Assembly: GCA_950097015.1 (NCBI GenBank)
Contig: CATNEN010000039.1
Span: forward strand, 7,642,501-7,706,500
From: Macrostomum hystrix
Taxonomy: Eukaryota; Platyhelminthes; Macrostomidae
Direction: 5' to 3'
Length of the DNA stretch: 64,000 nt
In this document: in pieces, positions 1-11,252 of the stretch
How the letters are laid out: each line of letters starts with the position of its first letter
How positions within the stretch are numbered: position 1 is the stretch's first letter
Made by a program: the position numbers and the translations under genes
Notes under the pieces: generated by a model
Seen by the model: the letters and a program-made list of their open reading frames with translations, nothing else
The model's database searches: none
Told to the model about the DNA's origin: nothing

Positions 1-30
1 GAAGCAACAGACTCGCACTGAACATTCCAG

Positions 31-3000
31 GTCCTGAGCATGCGTGAACTTATTTTCTACTCACTGGACAGTGGCGCCCACTGCCTGATGTGGCTCAACT
101 CGTCATTGGCTCAAAAGTTCATCTCCGGCATGAGAAAAGGCTGCCACATTATTGGCCGCATTAATGGCGAAATTCTAGTGAAGGACAAGCAGAACTTGTC
201 CAACTTCATGTCCGAACACCAGTTCAAGGAGTGGATCGAGTGCGGGCCACACGTCTGCCTGAATGAGAAGAACGAGGTTTTCAAACGAAGTCTGCAACGG
301 ATCTGCCAGCATCAGTACACTGTGAGTGTGGGACTGCCGAGTGTGGGACTACCGGGTGTGGGACTGCCGAGTGTGGGACTGCCGAGTGTGGGACTGCCGA
401 GTGTGGGACTGCCGAGTGTGGGATTACGGAATGTGACGCCATTAGTTGTAGGCCTGTGGGAGCGGTGACGAAGGTGACAGAATAAAAAAATGAAAAGGAC
501 TCATAGTGGTGTCTGTGTGCGAATTATCAGGGCCACTACATGGGCAAGTGCATCGATGATATCGCCGAGATGAACTGTCCGAATTTCGACTATTACTTTT
601 GCGAGTGCTTCCGTCGGCACATCTTTATACCGGAGTTCTACACCTTCAGCCACTACTACCTCATGGAGCAGTTTCTCAAGAAGTACGAGAGTAAGTAGAA
701 ATAATTGAGCACCTTTGACAGATCCTTTAATTGGGAATGCTACCTCAGGAGTCTCAATAAAAACTCACCCCATCCGTTCATTCACGCCGTCGTCAGCCGA
801 TGAAGAGTTCAAGCGAACCATCTGGCTGGCCAAACCGGCCTACCTGACTGCCAGCAAGGGTTTCTTCTTGATCCGAGACGCCAGGGAGTTTCGCTACTTT
901 TATATGGTCAGGTCGGACTCTTGCGTCAGACGCGAGGGCTTCGTCTTGCAGCGCTACCTCCCCAGGACTTGTACCATAAACTCGTGCAAGATGGACTGCC
1001 GCATGTACCTGCTAATCACCGTGACCAATGGCCGGCGGGTCAGCGGCTTCTTTCATCCGGGATACGTGCGCACTACATCGACGGCCTACACGTTCAAGTT
1101 CGACCAGGGGAGGAAAATTAGTGGAAACATTTTTGAGCACTCAACGGCTACAGAGCTGTATAAACTAGCGAATACAAAAATGCCAGGTAAATTTTCTCTC
1201 ATTTTCTCTCCCGTCCGTTCTTCACAGTTAAAAGCTATTTCTCCCCCCGGGAAAAGACCACGGGGATATTATAAATACCCACTGCCTACTTCACGGTAGC
1301 TCCCAAATCAAATGACCGATGACCGTGATAGTCGACCATTAGAATTAGAATTTTCGGGCCTTTACGATGAACTAACTTTCAAAGCCCGATTGTTGTCGAA
1401 GACACTGGTGACAAGGACAGCTAACATTGCTCGGTATAAACCTCTATGGCAATTCGTAGTGGTTAAAAAATGAAAAATGTAACAATGTACCTAATTCAAA
1501 ATAGTCAACATAACATAATAGCCAAGACGGTTCTATGATGAAATTTTGTGAGCAGAAAAGTTATGCTTATATTGGCTGGTGGTTTTTGCCACCACATACC
1601 CCGACGAGAACCATTAAATTTGTCAACGACGCCGATGTTTTGTGATTCTGGAAGTTGTTTCATCGGATAGAGCGGAAAATGTTACCCGCGTTCTGCATTT
1701 TCATGCCGATTGGTTGAATATTTTGGGAGATGCTGAAAAAAATGTGGGTATTTAAAATGGTCTACTGTTATAAAAGCAGTCGAATATTAAAACATTTCAC
1801 CTCATTTCAACTTGCTTAATTACAATTGGGCCAGATGACAGCGAAGAGGATGACGACGACGAAAAGAAGCAGTGCCTGCCGTTCAACGAAGCCTGCGAGC
1901 AGATCACGACAGGCGCTAAGAAGGTGACAAAAGGCGAGGTCGAGATGCCGACGCCATTCGTCAATAAAGAAGACGGTCCTGGTGGCAATCTGCAAGAGAA
2001 GGATTTTGAAAAATTTCACTGGCGCTTTAAGTACATGATAGAGGTGCTATGCGCAAAGCTGGATCCTATGGTGCGGGACAAGGTCGGCACGTTCCAGATC
2101 TTCGCCCTAGATATTCTGATCGACTCCGATGCCAAGGTGCCAAATCTTATTTCATGCTTATTTTTTGCTCGTCGTTTGCCTTTGCCCGTTGAAAATACTA
2201 GCTAGCTTTGCCTTTAAACATTAATAATCAATAGAACCAAGGATCGTCATGCCTCGTTATCAATAGAACTAAGGATCTTCATGCCTCGTTATCATTAGAA
2301 CCAAGGATCTTCATGCCTCGTTATCATTAGAACCAAGGATCTTCATGCCTCGTTATAAATAGAACCAAGGATCTTCATGCCTCGTTATCAATAGAACCAA
2401 GGATCTTCATGCCTCGTTATCAATAGAACCAAGGATCTTCATGCCTCGTTATCATTAGAACCAAGGATCTTCATGCCTCGTTATCAATAGAACCAAGGAT
2501 CTTCATGCCTCGTTATCAATAGAACCAAGGATCTTCATGCCTCGTTATCAATAGAACCAATAATATTCATGCCTCGCTATCAATAGAACCAAGGATCATC
2601 GCATATTCTCGTATCCTGATTGTACTATGTTATGTCGCTATTAAACATACTGAACATATTTCGCTATTTCGTTATTAAATTTGTGCTTCCTGAGAAGCTT
2701 AAAGGTTCGAGTATTTTTTCATATTATATTCCGTTACTTACCCATCTATATAGTTTCTATTCTATTCTATGAAAGTGAAGTATCCTGCACTATTCCTTTA
2801 CTGCAGCCGTGGCTTTTGGAGATCAACTCACATGTAGCAACGGAGCAGATTTATGACAGCACCCAGTGCCAAGTAATCTCCAATGTGGTCACAGAGGCCA
2901 TTTGCATCATGTGCGAGATGCTTCAAAAGTCAATACAGGAGGAGCTCATTGCCATCGAAATCCAGCAGGATGATCAGCGTCTCGCAAAACTAAGCCGAGC

Positions 3001-6000
3001 GCAGCGGCTGATGACGGCGCGAGATAAGCAGGAGATTCTTGACCACCTGCATGTAATTAAAACACGCCATTTGCTTCAATAGATTGTTTCTCGTAACTTC
3101 AAAGTAAACGTCGCTTAAATTTTAAGACAGTCAACCGGAGAAAAACTTCCGCTTCGACGTCCCTTCCAGCTCCGACGTCCCATTCCTGCTACGACTTCCC
3201 ATTCTAGCTACATCCCATTCCAGCTCCGACGTCCCACTCCTGCTACGACGTCCCATTCCTGCTACGACTTCCCATTCCAGCTACATCCCATTCCAGCTCC
3301 GACGTCCCACTCCTGCTACGACGTCCCATTCCAGCTCCGAAGTCCCATTCCTGCTACGACGTTCCATTCCAGTTAAGACGTCCCATTCCAGCTCCGACGT
3401 TCCATTCCAGCTCCGAAGTCCCATTCCTGCTACATCCCATTCCAGCTCCGACGTCCCATTCCTGCTACGACGTCCCATTCCTGCTACAAAGTCCCATTCC
3501 AGCTACGACGTCCCATTCCTGCTACAACGTCCCATTCCAGCTACGACGTCCCATTCCTGCTAAAAAGTCCCATTCCAGCTACGACGTCCCATTCCAGCTA
3601 CGACGTCCCATTCCAGCTCCCACGTCCCATTCCAGCTATAACGTCCCATTCCAGCTCCGACGTCCCATTCCAGCTCCGACGTCCCATTCCAGCTCCGACG
3701 TCCCATTCCAGCTACGACGTCCCATTCCAGCTACGACGTCCCATTCCTGCAACAACTTCCCATTACTGCTACGACGTCCCATTCCAGCTACGACGTCCCA
3801 TTTCTGCTACGACGTCCCATTCCAGGTCCGACGTCCCATTCCCGCTACGACGTCCCATTCCAGCTACGACGTCCCATTCCAGCTACGACGTCCCATTCCC
3901 GCTACGACGTCCCATTCCAGCTACGACGTCCCATTCCAGCTACGACGTCCCATTCCAGGTCCGACGTCCCATTCCAGCTACGACGTCCCATTCCCGCTAC
4001 GACGTCCCATTCCAGCTACGACGTCCCATTCCAGGTCCGACGTCCCATTCCAGCTACGACGTCCCATTCCCGCTACGACGTCCCATTCCAGCTACGACGT
4101 CCCATTCCAGCTACGACGTCCCATTCCAGGTCCGACGTCCCATTCCAGCTACGACGTCCCATTCCCGCTACGACGTCCCATTCCAGCTACGACGTCCCAT
4201 TCCAGCTACGACGTCCCATTCCAGGTCCGACGTCCCATTCCAGCTACGACGTCCCATTCCCGCTACGACGTCCCATTCCAGCTACGACGTCCCATTCCAG
4301 CTACGACGTCCCATTCCCGCTACGACGTCCCATTCCAGCTACGACGTCCCATTCCAGCTACGACGTCCCATTCCAGGTCCGACGTCCCATTCCTGCTACG
4401 ACGTCCCATTCCAGCTACGACGTCCCATTTCTGCTACAACGCCCCATTCCAGCTACGACATCCCATTCCAGCTACGACGTCCTATTCCTGCTACGTCCCA
4501 TTCCAGCTACGACGTCCTATTCCTGCTACGTCCCATTCCAGCTACGACGTCCCATTCCCGCTACGACGTCCCATTCCTGCTACTCATCTTACTTTCCGTG
4601 TCGATTCCATTTTCTACACAATTTCAGCTTTAATGATACTTCGCGTTTTTACGTTCCTTCTAAGTTTGCTTTGATTTCACATTTTTATAAGGTCCCATAA
4701 AGATCACTTGAAAAGTCGATGATATTTAAAGGAAAGAAAATATTTTATTGATAAGAAAGCACAATACATTTAAAAACTCTTGCTTAAAACTTTTGCTTTT
4801 ACCTAACTACAGTTGGCACTACGCAAGACCGAGATCTCGCAGCGGAGGCCGCCAGTTTTCCTTCAGAACTTTTTCTGGTGGTATGACACTCCGCGCTGCC
4901 GCCTGCTTAAGCCGTGGGTGCTGCGCAAGAAGCCGGTGAAGCGTGAGATTCCATGGCACTCGCGGATGCTTCTTGGTCTGTTTAGCCGAAACGATGCTAT
5001 TCAGCGAAAGAATTTCAAAGCAGACGAGATGATCGCGTGGCATGACGGCCTGGACTTCTACAAGCACGTCTTCTGGCGGGTAAGCGACGCCGAAGAGAAA
5101 CATAATCATTACCAAAAATTGAAAGGGATCAATAATTGTTCTCTTCTACGTTCTCTTCTTTTGAAAATGGTACATTTAAACGTACCACATTATTGGGGTT
5201 TTAATCGCTTCGAATATCAGACTATTTTAGCACCTCATAGGGGTCTGAAAAGACATCTTTAACCAGTCACTGTAACGTCGTCCATGAGGTGTAACGAAGT
5301 TGCTATTCGAAACGCTTTTAAACCAATTAACAAATCTTTCACGCGTCTGTTACGTTTGGTAGCACGACAGCGCTTTGGGGTTGTTCTATGTCGTTTCTTC
5401 CTGCTTTTTGACGCACTTCTTTATCCTCTTAAAATTTAGTGAAATTACCTGTACATCTTAAAAGGTCTCACACTCATGGTCGAGCTTGTTAATCAAAGAG
5501 GAACCCAGCGATTGCCTTGCTTGAAACTTACGCATCTGGGATTTTGTTTTGACTCGGGACAATCGGCTGGAACGATCTATTCTATTCGCGACGCTAAATT
5601 CCCCCTTCGACATTGCAGGAGAAACTGGAGGCCGACATGAAAAATTTCGAAATCGAAAAGATAAGCAAGCGCGCCAAAATGGTGGACAACAGCGGCGGCG
5701 GTGGAGCAAGCACACCGGGCGCATCAGCCGACGAGCCACAGTCGAAGTCAAACATTGAAAACCAGACAATTGCGGCCGGCCAGTTACCAAAGACGCGCAA
5801 CAGCTTTCAAGACCACGAGAGCAGCGAGGAGGAGAATAACTGGAGCAATGCTAACATCGACTTGTTCTGTCATCAAAGCGCGACAAACGAAGAGAATGAT
5901 CAACTCAATGAGATGCCGCGACGGGGCTTCCAACCGCTGCCAACAGTCAGCGAGGTGTTGAACGCGGCTCAGCAGGAGCAAAACGGCGGCCGTCCGACCC

Positions 6001-6131
6001 GGCGCAGACAGTCGGAGGGCGAGCTCAAAACTTCAATGGCAGCTAGCCCTTGTGTTGCACAGGGCGGCGGCATGGGTAGGACTCGAAGCTATCGCTACAG
6101 GGCGCGATTCGCTGACGACCCTAAGCAGTGA
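31..6131 (+). CDS. Tubulin tyrosine ligase-like protein, TTLL10-like (5' partial, 7 exons seen)
   Basis: Exons join 31-321, 531-690, 797-1186, 1835-2136, 2807-3052, 4813-5079 and 5619-6131 (stop TGA). All junctions are GT-AG and phase-consistent, giving 2169 nt (at least 722 aa). An in-frame stop at 19-21 and an AG at 29-30 place the first visible exon start at about 31; the true N-terminus lies upstream. Exon 3 carries the ATP-grasp core, with a KPAY segment, a VLQRYL strand and KMDCRMYLLI, matching the K(F/L)D-R-Y-L region of TTLL enzymes. Exons 4-5 give LDILID followed directly by PWLLEINSH, the C-terminal metal/ATP-binding block. The family adds Glu or Gly side chains to tubulin and other proteins. 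The pattern of the C-terminal half is closest to TTLL10 (a glycylase), from memory of that family. The usual Gly-rich SRGxGI loop is replaced by TASKGFFLI. The last exon is a low-complexity tail. TTLL membership is well supported; the subfamily is tentative. Confidence 0.85.
322..436 (+). repeat. 15-bp minisatellite in TTLL intron 1
   Basis: About seven copies of GTGTGGGACTGCCGA. The array begins at the splice donor itself: the donor GTGAGT merges into the first GTGTGGG unit. As 15 is a multiple of 3, exon 1 stays open through the array (repeated VGLPS) to a stop at 466-468. Confidence 0.9.
1272..1754. mobile_element. MITE-like dispersed repeat, copy 1 (TTLL intron 3)
   Basis: About 480 bp in the intron between TTLL exons 3 and 4. 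The ends are inverted: TAAATACCCAC at 1272 and GTGGGTATTTA ending at 1754. Most of its length is clearly homologous to 61848-61995 plus 63050-63411 (shared blocks include CCCACTGCCTA, CATCGGATAGAGC and GCATTTTCATG). There is no coding capacity, which suggests a non-autonomous DNA transposon. The family is not identified. Confidence 0.6.
2228..2605. repeat. 32-bp minisatellite in TTLL intron 4
   Basis: About twelve copies of a 32-bp unit with core AACCAAGGATCTTCATGCC. Copies differ mainly by single substitutions (ATCAATAG / ATCATTAG / ATAAATAG). It lies between the exon ending at 2136 and the exon starting at 2807. Confidence 0.95.
3140..4590. repeat. 19-bp minisatellite in TTLL intron 5
   Basis: Roughly 75 copies of ACGACGTCCCATTCCAGCT with variants (CCTGCT, CCCGCT, CCAGGTCC). 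It fills most of the 1.76-kb intron between 3052 and 4813. On the sense strand each CCCATTCCAG unit looks like a pyrimidine-rich 3' splice site. Mixtures of variants form local higher-order blocks around 3840-4400. Confidence 0.95.
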
Positions 6132-7504
6132 GCAACCGGCTGGCTGAGAAGTTTCTTGTCGGACTGGACTCAGCGCGAACCTATTATTTTCATTCGAATT
6201 AGGGAAAAGCTGGTGGCCTGATAAACACATCTCTAGTTTCTCATTGTACACGAAACCCTATGAATAGTACCACCCAGATTTACAGCAGCACACTGATGAG
6301 TAGATCTTATCAGTAAGAATTTTAGCGCCGGTTTTTCAATTACAAGTTATTCAGCAGTCAATATAGCTTTGCTTTGCAATATACGGCCTAATCATAATTG
6401 TATAAGCAATGGGTGATACTTACCGGATCCCTGTGGGCGCGGGCGTAGAAACGTGAACATGAGGGCAGATCTACTTGCGCCTATACTATTATAGTAAACA
6501 ACGTACTTTATTTATAGTCAAATATAACATCACTCGCTTGTATAGCTCTCAAACTATTTGTTTCATTTGCGTTGTTTACTTGGCCCTTCTTATCTTGCCC
6601 GTTATGCCTAACATAGACACATGCTGGATGATAGAAGAGGTAATGACCGACACATGCTGGATGATTAGGGAGGTAATGAACCACACATGCTGGATGATAG
6701 AAGAGGTAATGACCGACACATGCTGGATGATAGAAGAGGTAATGACCCACACATGCTGGATGATAGAAGAGGTAATGACCCACACATGCTGGATGATAGA
6801 AGAGGTAATGACCCACACATTGTGAACCTCGTGACAATGTGTCGGTCAGTACCTCTTGAACATGGAGCTAGGCGCCCAGGAATGCAACAGACAAAAATGA
6901 TCATAAAAAAATATTGCACGTTTGCAACTTGAACAGGTAGATTAACTTCGATAAGAAGCAGTTCTCGGGCTTTAGGTTAGTCTTGTAAATATAGTTATAT
7001 TTCGTTATTTTAAACACAGTGCATGGAGTTAGTTATATCATTTTTTTGTTGCAAAACAGAACAAGTTGGACAGAGTACAAAGACACATTGTTTGCTTTGA
7101 TTTAAGCTTTACTTGTAAAGAAAAACAAATAATGAAATTTTAAAACCCGACACCACGCGCTCAAGCGTAAGTGATGAATAGTAATTGAAAAAACAACAAA
7201 TAAGTTGAACACATCGAAGACTGAAGATAATCGAGCAGCATGTTTGACTGAATGGCTACATTTGAAGCTAACTTTATTTTTTTAAACTTATAAAAGCAAT
7301 TAACTAAAATATTATCTAAAAAATAGCAGTTTTTGTTCAGGTTTTTAATAATCAAATCTTGGAATCAGATTATCGATTTATTATCTGCAGACTTTGCTAT
7401 TGCTTAATTAGATTTCAATCTGATGAAATAATAATAACATACACACGAAATCAACACTCAGTAACTGACACGGTGAACTTTCAAGCACTCCCCCAACTTG
7501 TTTT
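6132..7504. other. Convergent intergenic region
   Basis: AT-rich spacer between the 3' ends of the TTLL gene and RNF10. Apart from the 30-bp array at 6614-6822 I see no gene or recognisable element. Confidence 0.6.
6614..6822. repeat. 30-bp minisatellite
   Basis: Seven tandem copies of a 30-bp unit with core CACATGCTGGATGATAGAAG. Because 30 is a multiple of 3, several frames are open across it on both strands; none looks like a real protein. Confidence 0.95.
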
Positions 7505-10500
7505 TTAATCTTCAGGCGACGGTGGCTTATCCACCACCTCCTTTTCCTGCTGATTCTGCAGCTGCAGTTGCTCCTTGAAGAAATTGCTCCTAGCAGCAGC
7601 AGTAGCGGCAGCCTTCTGCTTCTTACGACGCTGCTGCCGTTTGCCGCCTGTGTCTTCGGTGGCAGCGGCCAGCAGGGCGCCCAGAGCGTCGCCGAGGGAG
7701 GTCAACGGCTTCGGCGCGTTGCTCTCATCGTCAGCATCGTCGATTCTAGAAACTGCGGCCGCGGCAGCGGTAGCAGCAGTTCCGGGAGCAGCAGCAGCAG
7801 CAGCAGATGCCGTCGAAGATTTGGCAGGCCAAGCAGCGGCGGCCTGGGCAAATGAGCGCACGCCGCCACCGGCGGTGTTGGCCGACGCCGAAGTCGGCGA
7901 GCGAGCACCGGCCGCAGCCACGGCGGCGAGCAGCGGAGGGTCGGCCTCGGTGAAGGCGGGATTCTCGCGCGGCTCCCTGGCGTTCATAGCCGACGCCGTC
8001 ACCACGAGGTCCAGAGCGGCACCCATCAGGCGGCGGTCCTCGGCGTCGCGGCGTCGGGTCAGCTGGCGCTCCTGACGGGCCAGAGCCTGACGCTGTCGCC
8101 GACGTTCGTCTAGCTGGCGCGAGAACTCGTTGAGGCAGCGCCGGCTGAGCAGAGGCGGGCCTAGGTCAAGCTCAGCGATGGCCAGGCTGCAGGTGAGCGG
8201 CAGGTGACGCAAGTGGGCGGCCCGCTTGCGCAGGGCCGGCGTTACGGACAGCTGCGGGTTGGCGTTGGTGGAGAGGCTTGGTGTGGGGAAACGACTTGGG
8301 GATAATTAGATAACAAGGGGATAATTAGATATTATGGGGATAATTAGACAATAGTAGAACAGGAATAATGGACAACTGGCAGCGCAATCTCACCTGTTCA
8401 ACATGCAGCACGTTGGCCGTTATCCGGTGCGGGCAATTGGCAATGCCGCCGTACTGCCAGGCCAGGCACTGCCAGTTCAGGCTGTGCAGGTAGACATGCC
8501 TGCCATCGGCTACCTGGTAGAAATAATGGGCCGGCTCCTCGCACACCGATGTCAGCTTGGCGCGCCTAGCGGGCCCGGGAGCCGGCGGCGTCGGCGCCGA
8601 AGATGACGGCAGCGACGAGTCTACATCGGCATGGGCGGCGTTGCTAATTGATGACGAAGCGACTGGAGGGGTTTGCATCCTTTGCGGCGGGGCCGCGGCC
8701 GCCGCTGACGCAGCCGAAGAAGCTGACGTTGTCGAAGCCGCCTCGGCGAGGGCGCCGCCAAGTCTGGCGAGGGTGGCGCGCCTGGCTGCGCGAACAAATT
8801 CTAGCTGCTCGGCGTCGGCTTCGGACTGCAGCTCGGCTAGTTCAGCCAGCTCACGAGACACCTGCGGGATTCCCGGCAGATCCTCTAATAGAAAATCCAA
8901 GATCCCTAATTAGTAAATCCAAGATCCCTAAATAGAAAATCCAAGATCTCTAAATAGAAAATCCAAGATCTCTAAATAGAAAATCCAAGATCTCTAAATA
9001 GAAAATCCAAGATCTCTAAATAGAAAATCCAAGATCTCTAAATAGAAAATCCAAGATCCCTAACTAGAAAATCCAAGATCTCTAAATAGAAAATCCAAGA
9101 TCCCTAATTAGAAAATCCAAGATCCCTAAATAGAAAATCCAAGATCCCTAATTAGAAAATCCAAGATCTCTAAATAGAAAATCCAAGATCCCTAATTAGA
9201 AAATCCAAGATCCCTAATTAGAAAATCCAAGATCTCTAAATAGAAAATCCAAGATCCCTAAATAGAAAATAAGACAATCAAATAGAAAATCCAAGATCCC
9301 TAAATAGAAAATCCAAGATCCCTAAATATAAAATCCAAGATCCCTAAATAGAAAATCCAAGATCCCTAAATAGAAAATAAGACAATCAAATAGAAAATCC
9401 CAGATCCCGAGCTTCGCAGATGCCTAGGAAAAACGCAGAGCAGCTCACCACAAGCTTGGCGACATCCTCGGCGCTCGCCGTGATGAGTTTGGCGAATGCA
9501 GCCACGGCCGGAGGACAGTCGGACAGACGTGGCGGCGACAATTTTTCACCTTCGAACTCGCCGTAATTAACATTCACTTCGCCGTCATGGTCACTGGATG
9601 CCAGCAGTTCAACTGGCATTACTCGATTGTCGCCCTTCAGTCGGCGCATCAGCAGCATGGTGATGGCCTCGCCTACGCGGACACTGCCGCCATCGCCAAT
9701 GGCTACGCTATCGCCGTCAAGGTAATTGGCTGCTCCGGCGTTGGCGCAGTCGGCGATGATGGGGCAGAGGCTGCGCAGATCAGCAGGGTAGATGTGCTCA
9801 GCGCAGATGGCGCACTTCTTTGAGCTGCGACCGGCGTTCTCGTAGCTGAGAATAGCGGAGACATTGTGAGCGGATATAAAAATAATAATTATTATTTAAG
9901 GCTTCTTGAACTTCAGTCCTATAAAATAATTCGGGTAATTCAATTGACTTCAAACGTTTAAATTTTTTTAATACAAGTACACGAGTTTTATAAGTTTGCA
10001 CTCGATATGTTATTATTCTCAATTCATCACAGTCACATCACAATTTTTAACTCATTTCGTTATTGCAGTAAGTACACTAAACTATTTTTACGAAAAAAAC
10101 AAATCAAATGAAAGTTTAATTACAATATTCGTGTTGTTGCTGAGTTTTGTCACACTCGTGATGTGACACGAGATCTACTCATATTATTTTTGTAGTACCC
10201 ATCCACAAAGCCATTAAGCCATGAATAGTATTGATAATTAATAGGTCCCTATGTCTCTACTGAAGATTGATCCTATATATGAGTCTCCAATATAAAATTT
10301 ACCTCACCTAAAACTTCATCATGTCCCGCTTGATGAACAACATGGGTTGATTTGTTTTACTTTAGCATACCAAAAACCCATATAGCCACAGATTTATGAA
10401 CCTAATAAACCTGGAACTATTTTATAGGATTAGAGTTACAGAAGCTACCAGTTGCTGCGGGCAATGGCACATCATTTGGTGACACTAGACCTTCAGCCAG

Positions 10501-11252
10501 CGAGGAGGCAATTCTGCCCATTCCGCTGACTCCTGAGCAAATGAAAATGTCATTTATATCTATTTAAGCATGGACAGGATAACGCAGGCCTACCCAATGT
10601 ACTGCAGAGCGCACGGATGACAATAGGCGTGACCGCATTTAGTCACCTTAGCTGCCCTGGGCCTGAACAAACAGATCGGACAGTTGGAACTGGCTGCGGC
10701 CGGAGCTCGCACCTCTTCAACCAGTTCCCAGGCCACAAGCAGGTCGGGATCTTTCATGTAGGCCGTGTAGTCCACGCTGACGGATCCTTCAGTGCTGCTG
10801 TCACTATTGGCAACGGTCGCTTTGACAATAAACTGACAATTGGCCTGCATGTAGACCTCCTTGTTGTAGAATCCACCGCTGCCGCTGTCAGCATAGCGTT
10901 GCTGCTGGCGCCACTGCCTCGGGTAGTTCTCGCGGTGATCCTCGCTGTCAGCAGAGGAATAGAAGGCGCCCAACTCCCTGGCCACCGCAGCTTCGGCCCT
11001 GTCGCTGTTGACTTTGCGACTGCCGCCGTTGTTTCGACGATTAACAGTCCCGCCACTGCCAGCGCCGCCATTCCTTCGACTCCAATTGTTAGTTGAAGTG
11101 CCGCCTCTGCCACGGGAGGCAACAGCAGCAGAACTGCTCGCTGGTGACACAAACAGCTGATGATGCTGCTGATAGTCCACAGCGCCAGTACCGCCGCCAA
11201 CATTCGGTGATTGGCGACCACCTGCATTGATTTGCAGCGAGGGTAAGTGCAT
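7505..11252 (-). CDS. RNF10: RING finger protein 10 orthologue (E3 ubiquitin ligase)
   Basis: Exons in transcript order are 11252 (or 11221)-10594, 9845-9449, 8861-8394 and 8251-7505. All junctions are GT-AG and in phase, giving about 756 aa if ATG 11252 is used. An acceptor at 11222-11223 suggests instead that an upstream exon exists. The first exon has the conserved YMQANCQF segment, then DYTAYMKDPDLLVAWELVE and the first half of a C3HC4 RING (CPIC, CGHAYCHPC). The second exon completes the RING with CAIC and continues with GEAITMLLMRR. The third contains the YFYQVADGRHVYLHSLNWQC block and the last contains HLPLTCSLAIAELDL; both are hallmarks of RNF10. RNF10 acts as an E3 ligase in the ribosome-associated ubiquitin pathway and has been called a transcription cofactor. 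The C-terminus is Ala-rich and ends in a basic stretch plus a Gln-rich tail. The intron after 9449 is a 22-bp minisatellite. Confidence 0.93.
8886..9405. repeat. 22-bp minisatellite filling an RNF10 intron
   Basis: About 23 copies of a 22-bp unit (core AAATCCAAGATCCCTAA on +) make up nearly the whole 587-bp intron 8862-9448. On the RNF10 sense strand each unit reads TTTTCTATTTAGGGATC, a good match to a pyrimidine tract followed by AG. The real acceptor lies just outside the array (CCCGCAG at 8862-8868). Confidence 0.95.
10437..10545 (-). repeat. Dispersed repeat fragment in RNF10 intron
   Basis: The reverse complement (GGGCAGAATTGCC, CTCGCTGGCTG, then GTCACCAAATGATG) matches 15578-15640 on the + strand with few differences. 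It looks like a fragment of a moderately repeated family of unknown type. Confidence 0.6.
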
